Shown here: positions 40,066 through 50,321 of the stretch, one piece after another
How the letters are laid out: each line of letters starts with the position of its first letter
Numbering within the stretch: position 1 is the first letter of the stretch
Origin: Gracilaria vermiculophylla
Taxonomy: Eukaryota; Rhodophyta; Florideophyceae; Gracilariales; Gracilariaceae
Direction of reading: 5' to 3'
NCBI GenBank assembly: GCA_019155205.2
Contig: JAHNZQ020000079.1
Location: forward strand, 1,036,278 to 1,100,277
Length of the DNA: 64,000 nucleotides
Notes under the pieces: generated by a model
Database searches by the model: none
The model's input: the letters and a program-made list of their open reading frames with translations, nothing else
Told to the model about the DNA's origin: nothing
Position numbers and translations under genes: made by a program

Positions 40066-40567
40066 ACTGTACAGGGGGGGGGGGGGCGACAGACACGCGA
40101 CTGCCGCTTGTGCTGCAGCACCACGCGCTCTATGTGGACAAAAGAGTCCTACAAGGAAATAAGGCAGCCGCCAAACCAAGCCGTTATGGCGCGGTGTATG
40201 TGCAGCCTGCTCATCGTGTATGTGCAGCTCACAGGGAGTCGCTGCAGTAACGGTTCCCTCACGGAAGCGCGCTTTGGGAGGCAGGACTGGAGGCAAGCTT
40301 AGAATATGTGCAACACGCACGACCCGGCTTTACTGTGTAATAAATGACGTCCATACGAATGAAACTTGGCCGCAGCAGCTGGACAAACTACAGAGGCGCA
40401 GGGAATAGCGCGACACACGAGCTACACACACAAGCAGTAGGGCGAGTCTGACGAGAGAGAGGTGGGGCGTCAAACAGAGCAGTGCAGTGACGAAGAAACA
40501 GGCAATAGGGGTGCGTCAAACAGAGCAATGCAGCGACGAGGATACAAGCAGTAGGGATAGCAGCAGT
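40066..40567. other. intergenic with 46-bp direct repeat near the eIF1 3' end
   Basis: The region between convergent HisRS and eIF1. Near 40467 and again near 40513 the sequence GCGTCAAACAGAGCAGTGCA (second copy AATGCA) recurs with a similar flank, a tandem pair of about 46 bp ending close to the eIF1 stop. A short poly-G run is at 40074-40085. Confidence 0.8.
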
Positions 40568-40915
40568 CTAGATACCATGAACCTTGATCATGGACTTGCT
40601 AGCGATCTTTTCATCAGAGAGAAAACCCTTGACCTTTTCACGTTGGTCACCCTGTAGCTGGATAACCTTGCCGAGCTCAGCGTTGTCGACGACACAACCG
40701 TTGCAGCAGAAGACCTTCTTGAAAGCCTTGGTGAGCTTTGCCAGGTCTAGCTTGTCATCCAGACCTTGGATAGTGGTGAGGGACTTGCGTCCGTTGCGTT
40801 GCTGAAGACGAATGTGGACGATGCCTTTAGTGACAACTTGATCATCGCCGTCGGCGTCGGCGAACGGGTCGAATGGCGCTGTGACGCCTCCCAGCAGGGC
40901 TTGTTCGTTGTTCAT
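40568..40915 (-). CDS. EIF1: translation initiation factor eIF1 (SUI1)
   Basis: 115 residues from the ATG at 40915, against 108-113 in other eukaryotes. KGIVHIRLQQRNGRKSLTTIQGL and KKVFCCNGCVVDNAELGKVIQLQGDQREKVKGFL are near-universal eIF1 sequences. eIF1 sits at the P site of the 40S subunit and guards start-codon choice. The frame stays open upstream only because a poly-G tract reads as poly-Pro, so the later ATG is correct. Confidence 0.97.
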   Translation of the reverse strand: MNNEQALLGGVTAPFDPFADADGDDQVVTKGIVHIRLQQRNGRKSLTTIQGLDDKLDLAKLTKAFKKVFCCNGCVVDNAELGKVIQLQGDQREKVKGFLSDEKIASKSMIKVHGI

Positions 40916-40945
40916 GAAGCGGCGGAGCGCGGGGGTGGCGGAGCC

Positions 40946-40965
40946 GGGGGGGGGGGGGGGGGGGG

Positions 40966-41057
<92 letters not shown>
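40946..41057. repeat. poly-G tract of 112 bp in the eIF1 5' flank
   Basis: 22 G, one A at 40968, then 89 G on the plus strand (poly-C on the eIF1 strand), starting 30 bp upstream of the eIF1 start codon. The exact length in an assembly is unreliable. Confidence 0.95.
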
Positions 41058-41058
<1 letters not shown>

Positions 41059-41421
41059 GAGAGATGGAGGTGAGACTGGGATAGGGCAGCGAAGCTGTGT
41101 GACGAAGGGGGAGGGGGGGAAGCGGACAAGAGACGGAGGCGGCGAGCGAGACGGGCTCGGCCAGGTGGGGGCGGGGCGCGCGAGCGCTTTTTAAGCGCGT
41201 TTTCGCGCGAGGTGGAACGAGTAGCGGCGTCGTATGTACGCCGCGCCACGTACGCCAGCTGTAGCGCACAGCGGCGCGCTGCAGTGCGGGGGCGCGCGCG
41301 CGTGGAAGATGCAGGAGCGCAACGCAACCGCCGCCGCAACCTCAGCGCCAGCCGCCGCCGCCCGCCGCCCGCGCCACGCCGCCACCCCTGCCGCCGCCAC
41401 CGACGCCGCCGCCACAGTGCC

Positions 41422-42027
41422 ATGCGGCTGGAGCATCTCCCCCGCGACGCCCTGCTGACCATCTTGGCGTACCTCGGCGCCGCCGACATCGCGCGTCTCC
41501 GTCGCGCGCTGCCGCCGTGGTCGCCCATTCGTGCCATCACCAGCGACCCTTACCTGTGGCGCTTCCTCTACTTTCGCCACTTCCCCGAGCTGCGCAGCGT
41601 GCCGAACCTCACCATCACCGCGTCCGGCACCCTCGACTGGCGCGCCGCCTTCCGCAGCGCTGAGCGCCGTCGCGCGCTCATCGACCGCCGTCGCGCCAAC
41701 GGCTGGCGTTATGCGCGCAACCCCCCGCGCCCCCCCTCACATCTTCCCCCCCCTCCCGCCATTCGCATCGTTGTGCGCGGCAACATTCACCGCATCGTAT
41801 CCGATACCGCCGAGCGCTCTGCCGCAAACGTCACCTGGGACTCCCACATCCGTGCCGCCCGCTTCGACTGGTCTGGCACGCAGCCACCACTGTCCACCCC
41901 CTCGGCCTCCCCCCCACACTCGCGCTCGTTGCCGCTCTCACCCTTGCCGCCCTCTCCGCCCGCCCCCCCCGCGTCGCACGACCCTCCCGCGTCGCACGAC
42001 CCCCCCGCGTCGGACGACCCTCCGTGA
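41422..42027 (+). CDS. F-box protein
   Basis: 201 residues from the ATG at 41422; the upstream frame to 41212 is Arg-rich and probably UTR. Residues 1-40 read RLEHLPRDALLTILAYLGAADIARLRRALPPW, an F-box with its LP-x2-LL-x-IL pattern, followed by DPYLWRFLYFRHFPE. The middle is unstructured. The C-terminus has three to four ASHDPP repeats (from CGCACGACCCTCCCGCGT units). F-box proteins bring substrates to SCF ubiquitin ligases via Skp1; no substrate-binding repeat is visible. The stop is 59 bp from the convergent WD40 gene. Confidence 0.75.
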   Translation: MRLEHLPRDALLTILAYLGAADIARLRRALPPWSPIRAITSDPYLWRFLYFRHFPELRSVPNLTITASGTLDWRAAFRSAERRRALIDRRRANGWRYARNPPRPPSHLPPPPAIRIVVRGNIHRIVSDTAERSAANVTWDSHIRAARFDWSGTQPPLSTPSASPPHSRSLPLSPLPPSPPAPPASHDPPASHDPPASDDPP

Positions 42028-42086
42028 TACCCGTCTGCCTCGCCTTTGCCATGTGCTTTGTAAACGTCCCCTCCGCACGCCGCTTC

Positions 42087-43847
42087 TCACTCCTGCGGCT
42101 GCGCTTCGTCGAAGCACCACACGCTGACAATACCGTCGTGCGCGCAGCTCGCCAGCACGCTCTGCCTCCCATTCCACTCCACGTCGAACACCGTGCCTCC
42201 GCCGGCGCCCAGCTTTTGTAACACCTCGCTGCTTTCCACATCCCACATGTACACATGTCCATCCTCGCTCCCGCCGATTACCACGCTTTCCCGCGGTCCA
42301 AACACACTTCGCACAAAGTTTTTGCTCGTGTTCTGGTGCCCCTTGAACCGTTTCACCACCTTTGTCATCCGGATATCCCACAGCCGATTGGAGTTGTCCT
42401 TTGAGCTGGACACCATCAAACACCCTGATTCGTTGATTTCCACAGATGTTACCTCGCCCAAGTGCGCGCTCAGCGTTCGCACGCACAGCCCGCTCACCAC
42501 GTCCCAGAACTTGATGCTCGAATCTTTGCTGCCGGTGACGATCAAATTCCCCCGCGCGTTGAAGCACACGCTGCTGATGGAGCTGCTGTGCCCGCCAAAG
42601 CTCTTCAACAGCGTCTGCGTCTCTGTGTCATAAAGGCGCACCAATGTGTCATAACCCCCGCTAGCCACGGCGTTCCCCCGCGCCTGCATTCGCACCGCGT
42701 ACACATCGCTGGCGTGGCCGTGCAACACGGCGCGACACGCGGCGCCGTCCGCGCCCGCGTTGCCGTTGACGCGCGCGTTGGCGACGGCGCGCTCGTGCGC
42801 TTTCACGGGCCAGCGGCCGGCGTGCTGCGCGTGCAGCAGCGCGGCGGTGTCCCACACGCGAATGGTCCCGTCGCCGCTGGCGCTGGCCAGCAGCTTTCCA
42901 TTGACGGTGGCGCTGACGTCCCAGATGCGCGACGTGTGGCCGCGCAGAACGCGCGGCTGGGTGCCGGAGTGGATGTCCCAGATGCGCACGGTGTTGTCGC
43001 TGGAGCCGCTGGCGAGGGCGTCGCCCTCGTCGCCCACAAAGGTGACGCACTTGACGTTGGCCGTGTGCCCCACGAAGGCGCGCTGCAGCTTGTTGGGCAC
43101 GACGACGGTCTCGTAGTCGTCCAGCAGGGTGCCGATGCGCGGCGGGAGCTTGGGGGCGTGGCGCGACGAGGCGATCTGAAAGGCGAGCGCCTGCTGCAGC
43201 AGGTGCAGCAGGCGGGCGGGCGGGATGTCGGTGGGGTCTATGAGCGTCTCGCCGGTGGGCGAGCGGGTGTGCGGGAGGAAGCCGTCGCGGTGGGAGATGT
43301 CGAACTCGAGCAGGCGCGAGTACTGGTCGACGAGGGCGGCGCGGCTGGAGGCGACGCCGTCCCAGTGGCGGAAGGACGGGGCGTCGGTGACGGACTTGCA
43401 CGTGAGCAGGTAGCACATGTCGCGGAACTCGTCGGGCGTGCGCGCGTACGGCTCCAGGTGCTTGAGGCGGCGGTGCAGGACGGAGTAGGCCTTCTGGGGC
43501 TCCTGGTGGTGGATGAGCTCGAGGAACTGCTGCGTGTACACGGCGAACTTGAAGGGCTTGATGGTGCGGAACGTGGTGCGCGACAGCAGTTGCTCCACCT
43601 CCTGCCACTCGCCCTCCAGAATGGCGCCCTTCATGCGGCGCAGCTGCGAGCGCTTGGACGCGGCGTTGCCGATCTTGACGTTGGCCTCGTGCTGCACGGC
43701 GGCGGAGGCGTCGTGGTAGCCCTCGTCGTGCAGGTACTGGATGATGGCCTGCACGATGTCGAGCTTGATGGCGGGGTCGCTGGCGTCGAACACGGAGTGG
43801 TCCAGCACGGCGGCGCGCAGCGCGCGATCGCCGAAGCGCGCGTCCAT
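42087..43847 (-). CDS. LisH-CTLH-WD40 repeat protein
   Basis: 586 residues from the ATG at 43847. LisH-like LDIVQAIIQYLHDEGYHDASAAVQHEA (about 28-54), then a CTLH-like segment to about 120 (GAILEGEWQEVEQLLSR... FLELIHHQEPQKAYSVLHRRL). TPDEFRDMCYLLTCKSVTDAPSFRHW is followed by an alpha-helical linker and seven WD repeats from about 270 to the end (GHTANVKCVTF, LASGSSDNTVRIWD, GHTSRIWDVSAT, GHASDVYAV, GHSSSISSV, AHLGEVTSV, GHQNTSKNFV). The layout is that of WDR26/Gid7-like subunits of GID/CTLH ubiquitin ligases and of SMU1-like splicing factors. I cannot choose firmly between them. Confidence 0.82.
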   Translation of the reverse strand: MDARFGDRALRAAVLDHSVFDASDPAIKLDIVQAIIQYLHDEGYHDASAAVQHEANVKIGNAASKRSQLRRMKGAILEGEWQEVEQLLSRTTFRTIKPFKFAVYTQQFLELIHHQEPQKAYSVLHRRLKHLEPYARTPDEFRDMCYLLTCKSVTDAPSFRHWDGVASSRAALVDQYSRLLEFDISHRDGFLPHTRSPTGETLIDPTDIPPARLLHLLQQALAFQIASSRHAPKLPPRIGTLLDDYETVVVPNKLQRAFVGHTANVKCVTFVGDEGDALASGSSDNTVRIWDIHSGTQPRVLRGHTSRIWDVSATVNGKLLASASGDGTIRVWDTAALLHAQHAGRWPVKAHERAVANARVNGNAGADGAACRAVLHGHASDVYAVRMQARGNAVASGGYDTLVRLYDTETQTLLKSFGGHSSSISSVCFNARGNLIVTGSKDSSIKFWDVVSGLCVRTLSAHLGEVTSVEINESGCLMVSSSKDNSNRLWDIRMTKVVKRFKGHQNTSKNFVRSVFGPRESVVIGGSEDGHVYMWDVESSEVLQKLGAGGGTVFDVEWNGRQSVLASCAHDGIVSVWCFDEAQPQE

Positions 43848-44162
43848 GGAGAGCGGCGGGCGCGGCGAGCGCGTGGCGCGGGGCGCGGGGCGCGGGGCGC
43901 GGAGTGAGCGCGACGCGGGGCACCGCGCGGCCACGCGCGCCCGACGCAGGCGCGAGGGTGCGGGAGCGCGGGTGCGGGAGCGCGGGTGCGGGAGCGCGGC
44001 CTCGCCCAGGCTGCGCGCGCGCCGTGCGCCGCGCCTTGGCGCGCCGCGCCGCGCCGCTTACAGAGGGGCTGTCAGTGCGCGCGCGGCGTTTGGAGGGGAG
44101 GTGCAGCACGTGGACGGGGCGCACGAGCAGCTCGGTCGCTGGCTCGCGCGGCGCAGTGAGCA

Positions 44163-44880
44163 GTGCGGCAGACGCAGGCTGCTGCACTCTTTGACTTTAT
44201 TGTGCGCACCTCGCTGGCCCCTCGCGTATGGTGCGCGAACCCCTCAGTCCGCCCTCAACTTAAATGCGACAGCTCCGTCGGCGTCGCGGTCACGTGCGGC
44301 AAGAAGCCACACACCAGAATGGGGTCTTCACTTGTCCCTTGCTGTGTGCCTCCGGCGGTCGCCACGCGCTACTTTAAAGTACAACACGCATCGCACGATA
44401 CTCTGCGTCGCTAAAGTAGTGCCACGATTCGCTTACATTTCTACGCGCGATTCTCGCTCGCTATTGGTGTGTATTCAGACAGCGCAAACGAGGGTCGCTC
44501 AAAGTAGACGTGTAGCCCAGCTACATTATCAGCGCAGAGTATCGTGCGGTGCTTTTGGCAGCGCGAGGCGATCGCCCGAGGCACACCAAAAGGGACAAGT
44601 GAAGAAGCGGCCTCGCACTCTCCATTTCCCTCTGCGTTGCGCTTGTCCGTCTCTGGCGCACCACGCGCTTTTGGCACGCCTCACGACAGCCGTGAAGCCA
44701 CGCATTCGTGTGTGGCTTCTTCCGCGGACCTGGCCGCGCGGCCGAAGGCCCTGCCGCATATGAGTTGGGGAGTGAGATGGCGCACCGGGCGCGAGGTGCC
44801 AGCGAGGCGCGTGGTGCACTGTAGAGTGCGTGCGCACAATAAACGAGTGCAGCAGCCTGCGTCTGCAACAGCTGAAGTCA
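44163..44880. repeat. imperfect long inverted repeat
   Basis: Left arm about 44163-44420 and right arm about 44530-44880 are inverted copies. For example GCAGACGCAGGCTGCTGCAC at 44169 reappears on the minus strand ending near 44872. So do TTATTGTGCGCAC, AAGAAGCCACACAC, TTCACTTGTCCCTT, TGTGTGCCTC and CGCACGATACTCTGCG in the same order. The right arm has extra insertions. About 110 bp separates the arms. No convincing coding capacity; the right arm abuts the left end of the Tc1-type element. Confidence 0.88.
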
Positions 44881-45921
44881 GTGCTTTTCAAAATCATATC
44901 ACGCCTAAAAAACGCGCCAAAGTAGTACTGTAGTGCGCCTTTTGCAGAACATATAAGTAAAAACCGTTTCATAATCATAACACTACACCATCAACATCCA
45001 TCGTTATGGATCGACTTTCACCTCTTTCTCGCTCCAAATAGCTTGCAATAATACAACTAGAAGCTTATAGAAAATTATATGTCAAAATTAGACGACTTTT
45101 AAAACGTTATCCATTCTCAACCCCCCGTATCCTAGATAATTCAGCAACCTGTTGAACAAAAACACTTACAAGGCCTTCATACCTTTCCAGTCCTGCAGAT
45201 AAACGAGTTAGAAAACGGAAACTGTGTCAAAGAATAGTTTCATGCAAAACAAATTGCAAAACCATTAAACCTCAATGTTTCTAACTCAATAATTTGACAA
45301 ATAATCACTAAAAAAATTGTTCAAGTATAAACAAGTGATTAAAACATTTCATTTAGAAGATAGCCATAAGCAAAAAAGCAATATATTTGCATGCAAACAT
45401 AGCGTACTACATAAATTAATGGGATACACTTGTTTTTTCTGATGAATAAATATTCAACTTGGATGTTACAAATTGTTATAAATTTTATTGACATGATCTA
45501 AGAAAAAAAGGCTCTGAATTCCGGACCTGAAACTCTAGAGGCTGTTCTATGATGGTCCGAGCAGGCATATCAGAATATGGGAAAGCAGATATTGCATTTA
45601 TTCACACACATATAGATATTGCATGCTATCAAAAAGTTGTTTGTAACTATACACCAGCTTATAGATATTTTGTACACGAAATAAGTTTGGTTTTACAGCA
45701 AGATAATTAACCGGTGTAACAGTTCAACATGTAATACGTCGGAAAATTTTTAATACCTCGTTTCATATACCGCCTGTAAAGGCTGCTTTTCCATTCTGTA
45801 GTGCAACGCCCCGTCGAGGGTCTACCGCATCAGCGGACGTCATAAGTATTTCATCCGCTCCCGGCTGCCACAACCGTGGTTATGAGGAGTATTAGCTTCA
45901 CTAGCCCCATTTGGGGGTGTC

Positions 45922-46021
45922 NNNNNNNNNNNNNNNNNNNNNNNNNNNNNNNNNNNNNNNNNNNNNNNNNNNNNNNNNNNNNNNNNNNNNNNNNNNNNNN
46001 NNNNNNNNNNNNNNNNNNNNN
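45922..46021. other. assembly gap (100 N)
   Basis: Exactly 100 N, placeholder of unknown true size. It interrupts the AT-rich region inside the presumed transposon, so left and right parts might not be contiguous in reality. Confidence 0.99.
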
Positions 46022-46320
46022 ATTTGACGGCAGAAGCAGTATTGAACGCTTTGAAGGAAAGGAAGACAGGCAGTTTATGTCTGGAAAGCGCTGCAGACCT
46101 TCGTCGCCTTGTTGAACTAGCTCCGCGTAGAAAGGCACTGATGGAGAAATTAACGCAGAACCGCAAGCAAAGGCGCAAGATCGCTGCGTTTCGTGCGTCA
46201 CAGAAACTCTCTTTAAACCGTGATGTTCGGAATCAGTTTATTGTGGAGTCGACAGACGCGATGAAGGATCAGGTCACACAGGAAGTCGACGGATCGTGCT
46301 TGGGCGATCAAGAATCCTGA
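46022..46320 (+). CDS. unknown protein, C-terminal part after gap
   Basis: An open frame from the gap edge to 46320, about 98 residues, highly charged and probably helical (VLNALKERKTGS, LRRLVELAPRRKALMEKLTQNRKQRRK). No family recognised. Its 5' part is in the gap. It may be a host gene, or cargo of the surrounding element; it does not resemble the DDE part of the transposase further down. Confidence 0.35.
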
Positions 46321-46599
46321 AGCGATGGAATAATGCCCACATTGTTTAGCGTCATACGTGCGCTTAGAATGCCTGTTTCGTTGTTGGACACGAGCTTGAC
46401 ACGCGCGAGGCATTAAAAGTATATGCGAAAACAGTATCATTTGAGACGACACTTTGTTTTCCATACTACGACTTCTGTTTTTTGTTATAGAAGCCAGAAG
46501 TTAGTACACAGAAAGCCATAAGACTTAGCTTTCATACGACGTATCGAACGTCAGGCCTACGGGAGAAAAACGGAAATAAGATCGGCTTCACTGGTCAAG

Positions 46600-46850
46600 A
46601 TGGAAGTCAAATAAAATTTCCGAGCCATTTCATGTTGAACTGTTACAAATTTAAAGTAGTGACAGATTGGCTACAAGAAGCAAGCATTACGGTAATTGAT
46701 TCGCCAGCACGCTCCCCAGCCGTGAATCCCATTAAAAATGGATGACAGTTCTTATCAAGAACGGTTTATGGCCACGGAAGGCATTTTAGCGCAGTTTTTG
46801 ATTTGAAGAACTGTTTTAAGAATTGCTTGGACAATACATCTATTTTTACA
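46600..46850 (+). pseudogene. Tc1/mariner transposase remnant (DDE region)
   Basis: The third plus frame near 46650-46745 reads KVVTDWLQEASITVIDSP and then ARSPAVNPIKN, which corresponds to the Tc1/mariner block ending WPARSPDLNPIENLW. A stop follows directly, where the family continues with Trp and the third catalytic acidic residue. Upstream the frame is interrupted. This is clearly a degenerate copy, with no functional product. Confidence 0.8.
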
Positions 46851-47397
46851 ATTAATGCCTACATCACTTTGATGCCCAAACGCTGTATTTTCGTAATTAA
46901 GCAAAAAGGTGGAAAAACTCGTTACTGAGTCACCAAAAGAGACTTAAACTTCACAAAGTTGTTATGATTTTGAAACGGTCTTTGGACTTGAATTTATTTT
47001 TAATCTTGATCTTGTAGTCGTACAGTACCAAATTCACAATTTTTGTACTTCGACATCGACGTGTTATGATTTTGAAACAGACTGTATGTCTGAATACGCA
47101 CCAGTCAGACCGCCGCGCGGTGCACGTGTAGCGAGCTAGGCGCACGCCGCGTATTGTTGGATTGTTTGAAACGCCTTCCAACCCGGTTGACGTGCCTGCT
47201 CGTCTTCCAATAGAAGAGCTCTGTTCTCAGACTCCATGCAGTTATACAGTTCAGACCACTTAGCATATATAGAGAAACACCTCAGCCGCCCGATACTTCG
47301 CTCCCTTCCCCCTCCCAAAACAAAAAACAAATCATGTTCCTCCCACACCATCCCCTAGGGTCGCGCCTTCAGCGTACGCCGCATCAAACCCCGCGTC

Positions 47398-49515
47398 ATG
47401 GCCGAGGTCGGACTCATCCTGCTGGAAGCCGTTGTCGGAATAGCACTTGAGCGCGTCGTGAACGCCGCAGACAAAGCCGCCCTCCTCGACGAGGTTAGAA
47501 CCCTCAGCGCCTCCGTCGTGGGCGTGCAGGAGCAGGTGGCCGCCCTGCACGACACCGTGCAGCGCCTGGCCGGCAACGAGCCGCCCGAGGTGCGCCGCTT
47601 CCGCACCGTGCGCGTCAACGCTCACAGCAGCCTGGCGTGCTTCGACCCCTCGCTCGCCGACTTCGCCGCCGAGCTCGTCGCCTCCCTGCTGGAGGCGCAC
47701 GCCCTGGGCTTCCAGCTCGTGGTGCGCGCGACCAAGGTGGCGCTCGATCGCGGCTGCGCCTTCGAATCCTCCGACTTCGACGTCGTCGTGGCAGCCAGCA
47801 AGAGCGTGCGCTAAAACATCGCCCTGCTCGAGCGCTTTTTCAACCATGTTACGCGCTTCGTGGACTTTCAGCCCATGTGCAAGCTGGAGAAGCCGTCCAT
47901 CACGCTCAATATAGTTGGCGGCCGCAGCACTGATTTCAAGGCGTTCGAGATCATGAGATACCGCATTGCAATGCGCCTAGCGTCTCTGGATGCCTTGGCC
48001 TTCAACTGGAACGTTTCGGCTTTGGGAACTCTCAGGCTCGGCGATGTGTTATTCAGCAACCACGATGTTTCCTTGCTCAAATATGTCAACAACACGGGAA
48101 TGGACTGTGGCCCACAACTTTCAAAATTCCGTCTGATCGCCTCTGATCAGTTTCTCAGCCTCGCCGCACTGTTGAGGAACTCTATTGAATCGTCTATGAC
48201 ATGCATCAAGGTCATATTTCTGTCCTTTGACGAGTGGATCACTGCCGACAAGGCACAATATCACGGCTTCTCTGAGAAGATACGCACTTTTCTTTCAGGA
48301 CCCAATATGCGATGTGTGGAAGTGAAACTCAGTGGCTATTCTGCTTGGGATCACATCAACCTTGAACAGATCCTTTTTTGGGGCTTGTCTTCAAGTATCG
48401 TCGTCTTCCGCTTTCCCTCTGTCGAACAATTGGGCGTAATGCTGGAAGCGAGCAAACAGATTACGATGAAGTACCCTCGCTTGACAGATGACGTTGAACG
48501 TATATTGTACGTTTAGAGCTCTTCCACAGATGGGGTGCGTCAACTTCGAGAAGATATTACGAGAACAGCGATTAAAAAACGGATGCCAGAGCCTCGAGGG
48601 GAAACCGACATTTTGTTTGAGAAAAGTTACAGTTCGAAGGAGGAGATGATGGAATACATTCGAAAACGAGGAGAAAACAAACAGAGCATTTGCAATACCG
48701 ATATGACGGGTAAACCTCGTGCCCTAATGACCACCATCATGCGCATCTTCAACCGTGAAATCACGTGTGATGAAGCTGAAAAGGACAGCCGCGCAGTCGC
48801 TGGCTTCGCGTCCAAGATAAAAGGTGCATCAGCGTCTTCGGCGCTGTTTCTAAAAAAGGATGACGGTGAAATTGTGTTGACTAGCGGCGATCAGAATAAT
48901 GGTTTCCTACTGCAAAGGGCAACACATTTTTTCGACGACGAATACGAGGACTTTCGCAGCATCCCAAGGAAATGTAGTGCTAATCTCAACTTGACGATTC
49001 GGCTCAGTGGGATGGATTCCTTATTTGCTTACTCGTTTTGGAGGAAGTGGCGAGTCGTTCATGAAGTGATGACAAGAGCTGAGAATAAGACCCTGTATCT
49101 ATCCGTCGTCTGGGAGCAGAAGAAAACAATGGCCAACTGTTTTCCCGGCTCCCAGAGGCCGATCGTGTCGAATGTTTCAGTGTATGCGATGGGCGGCGAG
49201 AATTTGACAGACTACTTCCATGCAAGATTGACGAGTTGTGTTTGGAACATCATTAACCTACCGGAAGATGAGACCAGGTGGACGTCATTGCGGGTTCTTT
49301 TCGAACTGATTCCCGGTCTGTCAGACTTTTGTAGACAGCTGGATGTCCGAAAGCTCACGCCTACTGAGTCTAACCATTCAGCAAGAGCTTTTATTCGAGG
49401 TAAGATGAAGCAGTTGCGTTTAAGGCATGGGCGGCATTTTAGCGTTTATTCGTTTGACGATGGGGACGATGAAAGGGCGTGGGAGGGTTCACATAGAAGG
49501 GAAGGACACGTCTAG
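47398..49515 (+). pseudogene. long unknown reading frame broken by two in-frame stops
   Basis: Three consecutive open segments (47398-47814, 47860-48516, 48535-49515) are in one phase, separated only by TAA at 47812-47814 and TAG at 48514-48516. Read through, the frame is 705 codons. The first 420 bp are GC-rich and later parts are less so. Local sequence keeps protein-like composition across both stops, without frameshifts. No domain is recognised; the N-terminus has a helical heptad-like stretch (KAALLDEVRTLSASVVGVQEQVAALHDTV, cut here into adjacent parts), and the rest alternates beta-like and helical segments. Possible readings are a young pseudogene, sequence errors, two missed introns or stop readthrough. 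I favour pseudogene. Confidence 0.55.
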
Positions 49516-49702
49516 AAGGCTACAACAAAAATGCGTGCAAGGGTGCTTGTAATAGTACTTGGAATCAGAGCCTTCAGCACAAGGAACGGGGGCGTGGATA
49601 TTGTATGCAAGTGCCGACGCTGCTAAAAAGGCATGGACCACGAGTATTCTGCTTACGAAGCGATAAGTCAAACGACACTTTTGACAGAAAAATATTTTGA
49701 TA

Positions 49703-50321
49703 AGACTGTTTCAAAAACATGACAAGCTGTGAAATGTCAAAAAAACCGCAAAACGTCTGCTGTGCGCATAATGCACGAAAATTGGTTTCAGAAAAGTCAA
49801 AAAACCGTGTCAAGAACCCATGTTCTTCACAAACAAATCTTTACTCATTTGCTTGTGATGGTCCTGCAGGAAACCCGTTTTTTTTTAATACTTCTTTGTA
49901 CTTGAATAAATTTTGTGTTGTTTATCTTCATCCAAATTGTTGCTTTACAAACGTTAAAATTAAGGTTCATTCCAATTTTTGTGCAATACACTTTTCCTTT
50001 ACAAAACTTGCGTTTACTTTCTTTTTTGTCTCCTGGGCCGAGCTTTTTAGGGCGTGCGAGAGATCATTTGATTGGGTTTTTGAGAAAATTACGTACCGTG
50101 TCTCCAGAAGGCTGAAGTATTTTGGCAATAAAGTAGCACTGACAGAGTTGTGCTCGGCGATCTACTTAACGATTCGGAGGTGTTCTTGCTTGAAAAGTGG
50201 AGGGCCTCGACCCATGTTTACCAGGAAGAAGACGATGTTCTACATAGACGATGTGCAAAAACTAGCCTACAGTACAGTTCTGGCACACTGATTAATGGTA
50301 ATACGATTTTGAAACGCACCA
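49703..50321 (+). mobile_element. short non-autonomous Tc1-type element (MITE-like)
   Basis: The left end starts after TA (49701-49702) with AGACTGTTTCAAAAACATG and has an inner partial repeat near 49800 (AAAAACCGTGTCAAGAACC). About 150 bp here (49703-49852) align to 63652-63804. The right end shows the inverted terminus as ACGATTTTGAAAC at 50303-50315. The 620-bp interior contains a 190-codon frame with no recognisable domain, probably fortuitous. Confidence 0.6.

Larger units (their letters stand above)
44879..47084 (+). mobile_element. decayed Tc1/mariner-type element with doubled inverted termini
   Basis: The right end, read on the minus strand, begins CAGTCTGTTTCAAAATCATA next to TA (47085-47086), with a second copy of GTTTCAAAATCATAACA about 105 bp inside (46961-46977). 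The left end begins CAGTGCTTTTCAAAATCATA at 44879, with an inner GTTTCATAATCATAACAC at about 44969. Two direct repeats per inverted end is the IR/DR layout of some Tc1-family transposons. A DDE-transposase remnant lies inside at about 46600-46850. The length is uncertain because of the internal gap, and much of the interior is AT-rich with no frame. The element looks dead. Confidence 0.65.

Noticed and set aside
40916..41269. N-terminal poly-Pro extension of eIF1
   Set aside because: Comes from reading the poly-G tract; eIF1 is always about 110 residues and a good start lies at 40915.
49719..50291. 190-codon frame inside the short Tc1-type element as a transposase
   Set aside because: No DDE, helix-turn-helix or NPIEN-like block; its start lies in the terminal repeat itself.
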